A stretch of DNA of 64,000 nt from assembly GCF_051020975.1 (NCBI RefSeq), contig NW_027478158.1, positions 11,160,001 to 11,224,000 of the forward strand. Direction: 5' to 3'. A program made the position numbers and the translations under genes. Below the pieces are notes generated by a model. That model had not been told where the DNA came from. It did no database searches and saw only the letters and a program-made list of their open reading frames with translations. The DNA comes from Osmia lignaria lignaria (Eukaryota > Arthropoda > Insecta > Hymenoptera > Megachilidae). Positions 48,072-60,623 of the stretch are shown here, piece by piece (position 1 is the stretch's first letter; each line of letters begins with the position of its first letter).

Positions 48072-51000
48072 TCTGCACAGCTAAGCTGGAAGTGGCATTT
48101 GCAGCTCGCAATAGTGCAGAGTTACCTCAAAGAAAGGGGCCACGGTGTTTCTGTATCTCTATTATGTTGGTGCGGCTTCGGAACTTTTAAATATCTCGAT
48201 ATATCTCGAGAACTACGCATCTGATCAAAAAATATCATAGAACATAAAAAGTAGGAAACTTAATTCTCTACAAAAAAGGTCTCTTACCATTTTGCCATAG
48301 CTCGCTTCGTTTCCGAGATATTTGCAGATTTATCTCAAGGGAAGAGGACTGACGGACATATTTCGAGATATTTCTTCTTCTTGTTGTTCTTCTTCTGCAC
48401 AGCTAAGCTGGAAGTGGCATTTGCAGCTCGCAATAGTGCAGAGTTATCTCAAAGAAAGAGGCCACGGTGTTTCTGTACCTCTATTATGTTGGTGCAGCTT
48501 CGGAACTTTTAAATATCTTGATCTATCTCGAGAACTACGCATCTGATCAAAAAATATCATAGAACATAAAAAGTAGGAAACATAATTCTCTACAAAAAAG
48601 GTCTCTTAAGATTTTGCCATAGCTCGTTTCGTTTCCGAGATATTTGCAGATATGTCTCAAGGGAAGGGGCCTGACGGACATATTTCGAGATATTTCTTCT
48701 TCTTGTTGTTCTTCTTCTGCACAGCTAAACTGGAAGTGGCATTTCCAGCTCGCAATAGTGCAGAGGTATCTCAAAGAATGGGGCCACGGTGTTTCTGTAT
48801 CTCTATTATGTTGGTGCGGCTTCGGAACTTTTAAATATCTTGATATATCTCGAGAACTACGCATCTGATCGAAAAATATCATAGAACATAAAAAGAAGGA
48901 AACTTAATTCTCTACAAAAAAGGTCTCTTAACATTTTGCCATAGCTCGCTTCGTTTCCGAGATATTTGCAGATTTATCTCAAGGGAAGGGGCCTGACGGA
49001 CATATTTCGAGATATTTCTTCTTCTTGTTGTTCTTCTTCTGCACAGCTAAGCTGGAAGTGGCATTTGCAGCTCGCAATAGTGCAGAGTTACCTCAAAGAA
49101 AGGGGCCACGGAGTTTCTGTATCTCTATTATGTTGGTGCCGCTTCGGAACTTTTAAATATCTGGATATATCTCGAGAACTACGCATCTGATCAAAAAATA
49201 TCATAGAACATAAATTGTAGGAAACATAATTCTCTACAAAAAAGGTCTCTTAAGATTTTGCCATAGCTCGTTTCGTTTCCGAGATATTTGCAGATATATC
49301 TCAAGGGAAGGGCCCTGACGGACATATTTCGAGATATTTCTTCTTCTTGTTGTTCTTCTTCTGCACAGCTAAGCTGGAAGTGGCATTTGCAGCTCGCAAT
49401 AATGCAGAGTTATCTCAAAGAAAGAGGCCACGGTGTTTCTGTACCTCTATTATGTTGGTGCAGCTTCGGAACTTTTAAATATCTTGATCTATCTCGAGAA
49501 CTACGCATCTGATCAAAAAATATCATAGAACATAAATTGTAGGAAACATAATTCTCTACAAAAAAGGTCTCGTAACATTTTGCCATAGCTCGCTTCGTTT
49601 CCGAGATATTTGCAGATTTATCTCAAGGGAAGGGGCATGACGGACATATTTCGAGATATTTCTTCTTCTTGTTGTTCTTCTTCTGCACAGCTAAGCTGGA
49701 AGTGGCATTTGCGGCTCGCACTAGTGCAGAGTTATCTCAAAGAAAGGGGCCACGGTGTTTCTGTATCTCTATTATGTTGGTGCGGCTTCGGAACTTTTAA
49801 CTATCTTGATATATCTCGAGAACTACGCATCTGATCAAAAAATATCATACAACATAAAAAGTAGGAAACTTAATTCTCTACAAAAACGGTCTCGTAACAT
49901 TTTGCCATAGCTCGCTTCGTTTCCGAGATATTTGCAGATTTATCTCAAGGGAAGGGGCCTGACGGACATATTTCGAGATATTTCTTCTTCTTGTTGTTCT
50001 TCTTCTGCACAGCTAAACTGGAAGTGGCATTTCCAGCTCACAATAGTGCAGAGTTATCTCAAAGAAAGGAGCCACGGTGTTTCTGTATCTCTATTCTGTT
50101 GGTGCGGCTTCGGAACTTTTAAATATCTTGATATATCTCGAGAACTACGCATCTGATCAAAAAATATCATAGAACATAAAAAGTAGGAAACTTAATTCTC
50201 TACAAAAACGGTCTCTTAACATTTTGCCATAGCTCGCTTCGTTTCCGAGATATTTGCAGATTTATCTGAAGGCAAGGGGCCTGACGGACATATTTCGAGA
50301 TATTTCTTCTTCTTGTTGTTCTTCTTCTGCACAGCTAAGCTGGAAGTGGCATTTGCGGCTCGCACTAGTGCAGAGTTATCTCAAAGAAAGGGGCCACGGT
50401 GTTTCTGTATCTCTATTATGTTGGTGCGGCTTCGGAACTTTTAAATATCTTGATATATCTCGAGCACTACGCATCTGATCAAAAAATATCATAGAACATA
50501 AAAAGTAGGAAACTTAATTCTCTACAAAAACGGTCTCTTAACATTTTGCCATAGCTCGCTTCGTTTCCGAGATATTTGCAGATTTATCTGAAGGCAAGGG
50601 GCCTGACGGACATATTTCGAGATATTTCTTCTTCTTGTTGTTCTTCTTCTGCACAGCTAAGCTGGAAGTGGCATTTGCGGCTCGCACTAGTGCAGAGTTA
50701 TCTCAAAGAAAGGGGCCACGGTGTTTCTGTATCTCTATTATCTTGGTGCGGCTTCGGAACTTTTAAATATCTTGATATATCTCGAGAACTACGCATCTGA
50801 TCAAAAAATATCATAGAACATAAATAGTAGGAAACTTAATTCTCTACAAAAAAGGTCTCTCAACATTTTGCCATAGCTCTCTTCGTTTCCGAGATATTTG
50901 CAGATATATCTCAAGGGAAGGGGCCTGACGGACATATTTCGAGATATTTCTTATTCTTGTTGTTCATCTTCTGCACAGCTAAGCTGGAAGTAGCATTTGC

Positions 51001-51291
51001 AGCTCGCAATAGTGCAGAGTTATCTCAAAGAAAGGGGCCACGGTGTTTCTGTATCTCTATTATGTTGGTGCGGCTTCGGAACTTTTAAATATCTCGATAT
51101 ATCTCGAAAACTACGCATCTGATCAAAAAATATCATAGAACATAAATTGTAGGAAACATAATTCTCTACAAAAAAGTTCTCTTAACATTTTGCCATAGCT
51201 CGCTTCGTTTCCGAGATATTTGCAGATATATCTCAAGGGAAGGGGCCTGACGGACATATTTCGAGATATTTCTTCTTCTTGTTGTTCTTCT
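48072..51291 (+). repeat. Nested 10-unit block b within 26-unit copy 2
   Basis: Corresponds to 39700-42919 shifted by 8,372 bp and carries the b-type states: GATATGTCTC near 48650, CAGCTCACAATAG near 50035, TGATCAAAAAATATC near 49835 and GATATATC near 50910. The b-type changes therefore arose before the 26-unit duplication. Confidence 0.86.
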
Positions 51292-52006
51292 TCTGCACAG
51301 CTAAGCTGGAAGTGGCATTTGCAGCTCGCAATAGTGCAGAGTTATCTCAAAGAAGGGGGCCACGGTGTTTCTGTATCTCTATTATGTTGGTGCGGCTTCG
51401 GAACTTTTAAATATCTTGATATATCTCGAGAACTACGCATCTGATCAAAAAATATCATAGAACATAAAAAGTAGGAAACTTAATTCTCTACAGAAAAGGT
51501 CTCTTAACATTTTGCCATAGCTCTCTTCGTTTCCGAGATATTTGCAGATTTATCTCAAGGGAAGGGGCCTGACGGACATATTTCGAGATATTTCTTATTC
51601 TTGTTGTTCTTCTTCTGCACAGCTAAGCTGGAAGTGGCATTTGCAGCTCGCAATAGTGCAGAGTTATCTCAAAGAAAGGGGCCACGGTGTTTCAGTATCT
51701 CTATTATGTTGGTGCGGCTTCGGAACTTTTAAATATCTTGATATATCTCGAGAACTACGCATCTGATCAAAAAATATCATAGAACATAAAAAGTAGGAAA
51801 CTTAGTTCTCTACAAAAACGGTCTCTTAACATTTTGCCATAGCTCGCTTCGTTTCCGAGATATTTGCAGATTTATCTCAAGGGAAGGGGCCTGACGGACA
51901 TATTTCGAGATATTTCTTCTTCTTGTTGTTCTTCTTCTGCACAGCTAAGCTGGAAGTGGCATTTGCGGCTCGCACTAGTGCAGAGTTATCTCAAAGAAAG
52001 GGGCCA

Positions 52007-55000
52007 CGGTGTTTCTGTATCTCTATTATATTGGTGCGGCTTCGGAACTTTTAAATATCTCGATATATCTCGAAAACTACGCATCTGATCAAAAAATATC
52101 ATAGAACATAAATTGTAGGAAACATAATTCTCTACAAAAAAGTTCTCTCAACATTTTGCCATAGCTCGCTTCGTTTCCGAGATATTTGCAGATATATCTC
52201 AAGGGAAGGGGCCTGACGGACATATTTCGAGATATTTCTTCTTCTTGTTGTTCTTCTTCTGCACAGCTAACCTGGAAGTGGCATTTGCGGCTCGCAATAG
52301 TGCAGAGTTATCTCAAAGAAAGGGGCCACGGTGTTTCTGTATCTCTATTATGTTGGTGCGGCTTCGGAACTTTTAAATATCTCGATATATCTCGAAAACT
52401 ACGCTTCTGATCAAAAAATATCATAGAACATAAATTGTAGGAAACATAATTCTCTACAAAAAAGGTCTCTTAACATTTTGCCATAGCTCGCTTCGTTTCC
52501 GAGATATTTGCAGATATATCTCAAGGGAAGGGGCCTGACGGACATATTTCGAGATATTTCTTCTTCTTGTTGTTCTTCTTCTGCACAGCTAAGCTGAAAG
52601 TGGCATTTACAGCTCGCAATAGTGCAAAGTTATCTCATAGAAAGGGGCCACGGTGTTTCTGTATCTCTATTATGTTGGTGCGGCTTCGGAACTTTTAAAT
52701 ATCTCGATATATCTCGAAAACTACGCTTCTGATCAAAAAATATCATAGAACATGAATTGTAGGAAACTTAATTCTCTACAAAAAAGGTCTCTTAACATTT
52801 TGCCATAGCTCTCTTCGTTTCCGAGATATTTGCAGATTTATCTCAAGGGAAGGGGCCTGACGGACATATTTCGAGATATTTCTTCTTCTTGTTGTTCTTC
52901 TTCTGCACAGCTAAGCTGGAAGTGGCATTTGCAGCTCCCAATAGTGCAGAGTTATCTCAAAGAAAGGGGCCACGGTGTTTCTGTATCTCTATTATGTTGG
53001 TGCGGCTTCGGAACTTTTAAATATCTTGATATATCTCGAGAACTACGCATCTGATCAAAAAATATCATAGAACATAAAAAGTAGGAAACTTAATTCTCTA
53101 CAAAAAAGGTCTCTTAACATTTTGCCATAGCTCGCTTCGTTTCCGAGATATTTGCAGGTTTATCTCAAGGGAAGGGGCCTAACGGACATATTTCGAGATA
53201 TTTCTTCTTCTTGTTGTTCTTCTTCTGCACAGCTAAGCTGGAAGTGGCATTTGCGGCTCGCACTAGTGCAGAGTTATCTCAAAGAAAGGGGCCACGGTGT
53301 TTCTGTATCTCTATTATGTTGGTGCGGCTTCGGAACTTTTAAATATCTTGATATATCTCGAGAACTACGCATCTGATCAAAAAATATCATAGAACATAAA
53401 AAGTAGGAAACTTAATTCTCTACAAAAAAGGTCTCTTAACATTTTGCCATAGCTCGCTTCGTTTCCGAGATATTTGCAGATTTATCTCAAGGGAAGGGGC
53501 CTGACGGACATATTTCGAGATATTTCTTCTTCTTGTTGTTCTTCTTCTGCACAGCTAAGCTGGAAGTGGCATTTGCGGCTCGCACTAGTGCAGCGTTATC
53601 TCAAAGAAAGGGGCCACGGTGTTTCTGTATCTCTATTATGTTGGTGCGGCTTCGGAACTTTTAAATATCTTGATATATCTCGAGAACTACGCATCTGATC
53701 AAAAAATATCATAGAACATAAAAAGTAGGAAACTTAATTCTCTACAAAAACCGTCTCTTAACATTTTGCCATAGCTCGCTTCGTTTCCGAGATATTTGCA
53801 GATTTATCTCAAGGGAAGGGGCCTGACGGACATATTTCGAGATATTTCTTCTTCTTGTTGTTCTTCTTCTGCACAGCTAAGCTGGAAGTGGCATTTGCGG
53901 CTCGCACTAGTGCACAGTTATCTCAAAGAAAGGGGCCACGGTGTTTCTGTATCTCTATTATGTTGGTGCGGCTTCGGAACTTTTAAATATCCCGATATAT
54001 CTCGAAAACTACGCTTCTGATCAAAAAATATCATAGAACATAAATAGTAGGAAACTTAATTCTCTACAAAAAAGGTCTCTCAACATTTTGCCATAGCTCT
54101 CTTCGTTTCCGAGATATTTGCAGATTTATCTCAAGGGAAGGGGCCTGACGGACATATTTCGAGATATTTCTTATTCTTGTTGTTCTTCTTCTGCACAGCT
54201 AAGCTGGAAGTGGCATTTGCAGCTCGCAATAGTGCAGAATTATCTCAAAGAAAGGGGCCACGGTGTTTCTGTATCTCTATTATGTTGGTGCGGCTTCGGA
54301 ACTTTTAAATATCTTGATATATCTCGAGCACTACGCATCTGATCAAAAAATATCATAGAACATAAAAAGTAGGAAACTTAATTCTCTACAAAAACGGTCT
54401 CTTAACATTTTGCCATAGCTCGCTTCGTTTCCGAGATATTTGCAGATTTATCTGAAGGCAAGGGGCCTGACGGACATATTTCGAGATATTTCTTCTTCTT
54501 GTTGTTCTTCTTCTGCACAGCTAAGCTGGAAATGGCATTTGCGGCTCGCACTAGTGCAGAGTTATCTCAAAGAAAGGGGCCACGGTGTTTCTGTATCTCT
54601 ATTATCTTGGTGCGGCTTCGGAACTTTTAAATATCTTGATATATCTCGAGAACTACGCATCTGATCAAAAAATATCATAGAACATAAATAGTAGGAAACT
54701 TAATTCTCTACAAAAAAGGTCTCTGAACATTTTGCCATAGCTCCCTTCGTTTCCGAGATATTTGCAGATTTATCTCAAGGGAAGGGGCCTGACGGACATA
54801 TTTCGAGATATTTCTTATTCTTGTTGTTCTTCTTCTGCACAGCTAAGCTGGAAGTGGCATTTGCGGCTCGCACTAGTGCAGAGTTATCTCAAAGAAAGGG
54901 GCCACGGTGTTTCTGTATCTCTATTATGTTGGTGCGGCTTCGGAACTTTTAAATATCTTGATATATCTCGAGAACTACGCATCTGATCAAAAAATATCAT

Positions 55001-55226
55001 AGAACATAAAAAGTAGGAAACTTAATTCTCTACAAAAAAGGTCTCTTAACATTTTGCCATAGCTCGCTTCGTTTCCGAGATATTTGCAGATTTATCTCAA
55101 GGGAAGGGGCCTGACGGACATATTTCGAGATATTTCTTCTTCTTGTTGTTCTTCTTCTGCACAGCTAAGCTGGAAGTGGCATTTGCGGCTCGCACTAGTG
55201 CAGCGTTATCTCAAAGAAAGGGGCCA
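52007..55226 (+). repeat. 10-unit block D1 (3,220 bp), overlapping the end of the 26-unit block
   Basis: Unit types in order: TATTATATTGG tail, GCTAACCTGG, a unit with AAGCTGAAAGTGG (stop), GCAGCTCCCAATAG, GCAGGTTTATC with CCTAACGG, GTGCAGCGTTATC, GTGCACAGTT with ATCCCGATAT, CTTATTC with CAGAATTATC and CGAGCACTAC, CTGAAGGCAAGG with GGAAATGGC, and CTTATTC with CTCCCTTCG. The junction unit near 55060 has GCAGCGTTATC (up to 55204) joined to TATTATATTGG (from 55250), so the exchange lies at 55205-55249. Confidence 0.82.
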
Positions 55227-57705
55227 CGGTGTTTCTGTATCTCTATTATATTGGTGCGGCTTCGGAACTTTTAAATATCTCGATATATCTCGAAAACTAC
55301 GCATCTGATCAAAAAATATCATAGAACATAAATTGTAGGAAACATAATTCTCTACAAAAAAGTTCTCTCAACATTTTGCCATAGCTCGCTTCGTTTCCGA
55401 GATATTTGCAGATATATCTCAAGGGAAGGGGCCTGACGGACATATTTCGAGATATTTCTTCTTCTTGTTGTTCTTCTTCTGCACAGCTAACCTGGAAGTG
55501 GCATTTGCAGCTCGCAATAGTGCAGAGTTATCTCAAAGAAAGGGGCCACGGTGTTTCTGTATCTCTATTATGTTGGTGCGGCTTCGGAACTTTTAAATAT
55601 CTCGATATATCTCGAAAACTACGCTTCTGATCAAAAAATATCATAGAACATAAATTGTAGGAAACATAATTCTCTACAAAAAAGGTCTCTTAACATTTTG
55701 CCATAGCTCGCTTCGTTTCCGAGATATTTGCAGATATATCTCAAGGGAAGGGGCCTGACGGACATATTTCGAGATATTTCTTCTTCTTGTTGTTCTTCTT
55801 CTGCACAGCTAAGCTGAAAGTGGCATTTACAGCTCGCAATAGTGCAAAGTTATCTCATAGAAAGGGGCCACGGTGTTTCTGTATCTCTATTATGTTGGTG
55901 CGGCTTCGGAACTTTTAAATATCTCGATATATCTCGAAAACTACGCTTCTGATCAAAAAATATCATAGAACATAAATTGTAGGAAACTTAATTCTCTACA
56001 AAAAAGGTCTCTTAACATTTTGCCATAGCTCTCTTGGTTTCCGAGATATTTGCAGATTTATCTCAAGGGAAGGGGCCTGACGGACATATTTCGAGATATT
56101 TCTTCTTCTTGTTGTTCTTCTTCTGCACAGCTAAGCTGGAAGTGGCATTTGCAGCTCCCAATAGTGCAGAGTTATCTCAAAGAAAGGGGCCACGGTGTTT
56201 CTGTATCTCTATTATGTTGGTGCGGCTTCGGAACTTTTAAATATCTTGATATATCTCGAGAACTACGCATCTGATCAAAAAATATCATAGAACATAAAAA
56301 GTAGAAACTTAATTCTCTACAAAAAAGGTCTCTTAACATTTTGCCATAGCTCGCTTCGTTTCCGAGATATTTGCAGGTTTATCTCAAGGGAAGGGGCCTA
56401 ACGGACATATTTCGAGATATTTCTTCTTCTTGTTGTTCTTCTTCTGCACAGCTAAGCTGGAAGTGGCATTTGCGGCTCGCACTAGTGCAGAGTTATCTCA
56501 AAGAAAGGGGCCACGGTGTTTCTGTATCTCTATTATGTTGGTGCGGCTTCGGAACTTTTAAATATCTTGATATATCTCGAGAACTACGCATCTGATCAAA
56601 AAATATCATAGAACATAAAAAGTAGGAAACTTAATTCTCTACAAAAAAGGTCTCTTAACATTTTGCCATAGCTCGCTTCGTTTCCGAGATATTTGCAGAT
56701 TTATCTCAAGGGAAGGGGCCTGACGGACATATTTCGAGATATTTCTTCTTCTTGTTGTTCTTCTTCTGCACAGCTAAGCTGGAAGTGGCATTTGCGGCTC
56801 GCACTAGTGCAGCGTTATCTCAAAGAAAGGGGCCACGGTGTTTCTGTATCTCTATTATGTTGGTGCGGCTTCGGAACTTTTAAATATCTTGATATATCTC
56901 GAGAACTACGCATCTGATCAAAAAATATCATAGAACATAAAAAGTAGGAAACTTAATTCTCTACAAAAACCGTCTCTTAACATTTTGCCATAGCTCGCTT
57001 CGTTTCCGAGATATTTGCAGATTTATCTGAAGGCAAGGGGCCTGACGGACATATTTCGAGATATTTCTTCTTCTTGTTGTTCTTCTTCTGCACAGCTAAG
57101 CTGGAAATGGCATTTGCGGCTCGCACTAGTGCAGAGTTATCTCAAAGAAAGGGGCCACGGTGTTTCTGTATCTCTATTATCTTGGTGCGGCTTCGGAACT
57201 TTTAAATATCTTGATATATCTCGAGAACTACGCATCTGATCAAAAAATATCATAGAACATAAATAGTAGGAAACTTAATTCTCTACAAAAAAGGTCTCTG
57301 AACATTTTGCCATAGCTCCCTTCGTTTCCGAGATATTTGCAGATTTATCTCAAGGGAAGGGGCCTGACGGACATATTTCGAGATATTTCTTATTCTTGTT
57401 GTTCTTCTTCTGCACAGCTAAGCTGGAAGTGGCATTTGCGGCTCGCACTAGTGCAGAGTTATCTCAAAGAAAGGGGCCACGGTGTTTCTGTATCTCTATT
57501 ATGTTGGTGCGGCTTCGGAACTTTTAAATATCTTGATATATCTCGAGAACTACGCATCTGATCAAAAAATATCATAGAACATAAAAAGTAGGGAACTTAA
57601 TTCTCTACAAAAAAGGTCTCTTAACATTTTGCCATAGCTCGCTTCGTTTCCGAGATATTTGCAGATTTATCTCAAGGGAAGGGGCCTGACGGACATATTT
57701 CGAGA
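55227..57705 (+). repeat. Shortened derivative block D2
   Basis: Follows the D1 order up to the GTGCAGCGTTATC unit, then skips the two units with ATCCCGATAT and CGAGCACTAC and goes directly to CTGAAGGCAAGG with GGAAATGGC. The skip point lies between AAAAACCGTCTC (56971) and CTGAAGGC (57029). It also lacks the last D1 unit. It shares with D3 the deletion in GTAGAAAC and TCTCTTGGTTTCC, neither of which is in D1. Confidence 0.8.
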
Positions 57706-60531
57706 TATTTCTTCTTCTTGTTGTTCTTCTTCTGCACAGCTAACCTGGAAGTGGCATTTGCAGCTCGCAATAGTGCAGAGTTATCTCAAAGAAAGGGGCC
57801 ACGGTGTTTCTTTATCTCTATTATGTTGGTGCGGCTTCGGAACTTTTAAATATCTCGATATATCTCGAAAACTACGCTTCTGATCAAAAAATATCATACA
57901 ACATAAATTGTAGGAAACATAATTCTCTACAAAAAAGGTCTCTTAACATTTTGCCATAGCTCGCTTCGTTTCCGAGATATTTGCAGATATATCTCAAGGG
58001 AAGAGGCCTGACGGACATATTTCGAGATATTTCTTCTTCTTGTTGTTCTTCTTCTGCACAGCTAAGCTGAAAGTGGCATTTACAGCTCGCAATAGTGCAA
58101 AGTTATCTCATAGAAAGGGGCCACGGTGTTTCTGTATCTCTATTATGTTGGTGCGGCTTCGGAACTTTTAAATATCTCGATATATCTCGAAAACTACGCT
58201 TCTGATCAAAAAATATCATAGAACATAAATTGTAGGAAACTTAATTCTCTACAAAAAAGGTCTCTTAACATTTTGCCATAGCTCTCTTGGTTTCCGAGAT
58301 ATTTGCAGATTTATCTCAAGGGAAGGGGCCTGACGGACATATTTCGAGATATTTCTTCTTCTTGTTGTTCTTCTTCTGAACAGCTAAGCTGGAAGTGGCA
58401 TTTGCAGCTCCCAATAGTGCAGAGTTATCTCAAAGAAAGGGGCCACGGTGTTTCTGTATCTCTATTATGTTGGTGCGGCTTCGGAACTTTTAAATATCTT
58501 GATATATCTCGAGAACTACGCATCTGATCAAAAAATATCATAGAACATAAAAAGTAGAAACTTAATTCTCTACAAAAAAGGTCTCTTAACATTTTGCCAT
58601 AGCTCGCTTCGTTTCCGAGATATTTGCAGGTTTATCTCAAGGGAAGGGGCCTAACGGACATATTTCGAGATATTTCTTCTTCTTGTTGTTCTTCTTCTGC
58701 ACAGCTAAGCTGGAAGTGGCATTTGCGGCTCGCACTAGTGCAGAGTTATCTCAAAGAAAGGGGCCACGGTGTTTCTGTATCTCTATTATGTTGGTGCGGC
58801 TTCGGAACTTTTAAATATCTTGATATATCTCGAGAACTACGCATCTGATCAAAAAATATCATAGAACATAAAAAGTAGGAAACTTAATTCTCTACAAAAA
58901 AGGTCTCTTAACATTTTGCCATAGCTCGCTTCGTTTCCGAGATATTTGCAGATTTATCTCAAGGGAAGGGGCCTGACGGACATATTTCGAGATATTTCTT
59001 CTTCTTGTTGTTCTTCTTCTGCACAGCTAAGCTGGAAGTGGCATTTGCGGCTCGCACTAGTGCAGCGTTATCTCAAAGAAAGGGGCCACGGTGTTTCTGT
59101 ATCTCTATTATGTTGGTGCGGCTTCGGAACTTTTAAATATCTTGATATATCTCGAGAACTACGCATCTGATCAAAAAATATCATAGAACATAAAAAGTAG
59201 GAAACTTAATTCTCTACAAAAACCGTCTCTTAACATTTTGCCATAGCTCGCTTCGTTTCCGAGATATTTGCAGATTTATCTCAAGGGAAGGGGCCTGACG
59301 GACATATTTCGAGATATTTCTTCTTCTTGTTGTTCTTCTTCTGCACAGCTAAGCTGGAAGTGGCATTTGCGGCTCGCACTAGTGCACAGTTATCTCAAAG
59401 AAAGGGGCCACGGTGTTTCTGTATCTCTATTATGTTGGTGCGGCTTCGGAACTTTTAAATATCCCGATATATCTCGAAAACTACGCTTCTGATCAAAAAA
59501 TATCATAGAACATAAATAGTAGGAAACTTAATTCTCTACAAAAAAGGTCTCTCAACATTTTGCCATAGCTCTCTTCGTTTCCGAGATATTTGCAGATTTA
59601 TCTCAAGGGAAGGGGCCTGACGGACATATTTCGAGATATTTCTTATTCTTGTTGTTCTTCTTCTGCACAGCTAAGCTGGAAGTGGCATTTGCAGCTCGCA
59701 ATAGTGCAGAATTATCTCAAAGAAAGGGGCCACGGTGTTTCTGTATCTCTATTATGTTGGTGCGGCTTCGGAACTTTTAAATATCTTGATATATCTCGAG
59801 CACTACGCATCTGATCAAAAAATATCATAGAACATAAAAAGTAGGAAACTTAATTCTCTACAAAAACGGTCTCTTAACATTTTGCCATAGCTCGCTTCGT
59901 TTCCGAGATATTTGCAGATTTATCTGAAGGCAAGGGGCCTGACGGACATATTTCGAGATATTTCTTCTTCTTGTTGTTCTTCTTCTGCACAGCTAAGCTG
60001 GAACTGGCATTTGCGGCTCGCACTAGTGCAGAGTTATCTCAAAGAAAGGGGCCACGGTGTTTCTGTATCTCTATTATCTTGGTGCGGCTTCGGAACTTTT
60101 AAATATCTTGATATATCTCGAGAACTACGCATCTGATCAAAAAATATCATAGAACATAAATAGTAGGAAACTTAATTCTCTACAAAAAAGGTCTCTCAAC
60201 ATTTTGCCATAGCTCCCTTCGTTTCCGAGATATTTGCAGATTTATCTCAAGGGAAGGGGCCTGACGGACATATTTCGAGATATTTCTTATTCTTGTTGTT
60301 CTTCTTCTGCACAGCTAAGCTGGAAGTGGCATTTGCAGCTCGCAATAGTGCAGAATTATCTCAACGAAAGGGGCCACGGTGTTTCTGTATCTCTATTATG
60401 TTGGTGCGGCTTCGGAACTTTTAAATATCTCGATATATCTCGAAAACTACGCTTCTGATCAAAAAATATCATAGAACGTAAATTGTAGGAAACATTATTC
60501 TCTACAAAAAAGGTCTCTTAACATTTTGCCA
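57706..60531 (+). repeat. Longer derivative block D3
   Basis: Repeats the D2 series (AAGCTGAAAGTGG, TCTCTTGGTTTCC, GCAGCTCCCAATAG, GTAGAAAC at 58557) but retains the ATCCCGATAT and CGAGCACTAC units missing from D2. Private changes include CTTCTGAACAGC near 58376 and GGAACTGGC near 60001. The junction unit near 57635 has GATTTATC on the left and GCTAACCTGG on the right, placing the exchange between 57668 and 57743. It leaves the pattern near 60531. Confidence 0.78.
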
Positions 60532-60623
60532 TAGCTCGCTTCGTTTCCGAGATATTTGCAGATTTATCTCAAGGGAAGGGGCCTGACGGACATATTTCGA
60601 GATATTTCTTCTTCATGTTGTTC

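Larger units (their letters stand above)
43934..52305 (+). repeat. 26-unit block, copy 2 (8,372 bp)
   Basis: Same marker series as copy 1, including the copy-specific differences between its two nested 10-unit sets. The junction unit near 43790 has GCTAACCTGG and TTTGCGGCTCGCAATAG on the left, as in the unit near 52162. On the right it has AAAGAATGGGG and GTAGGTAACTTAATACTC, as in the unit near 35418. This places the exchange between 43919 and 43948. Confidence 0.9.

Noticed and set aside
8341..48882. Minus-strand frames of 60 to 111 codons, for example near 10917-11114, 36955-37290 and 45327-45662
   Set aside because: They appear only where single substitutions (GCTGAGCTGG, TGATCGAAAA) remove a stop on the complementary strand. 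They are accidental products of repeat variants.
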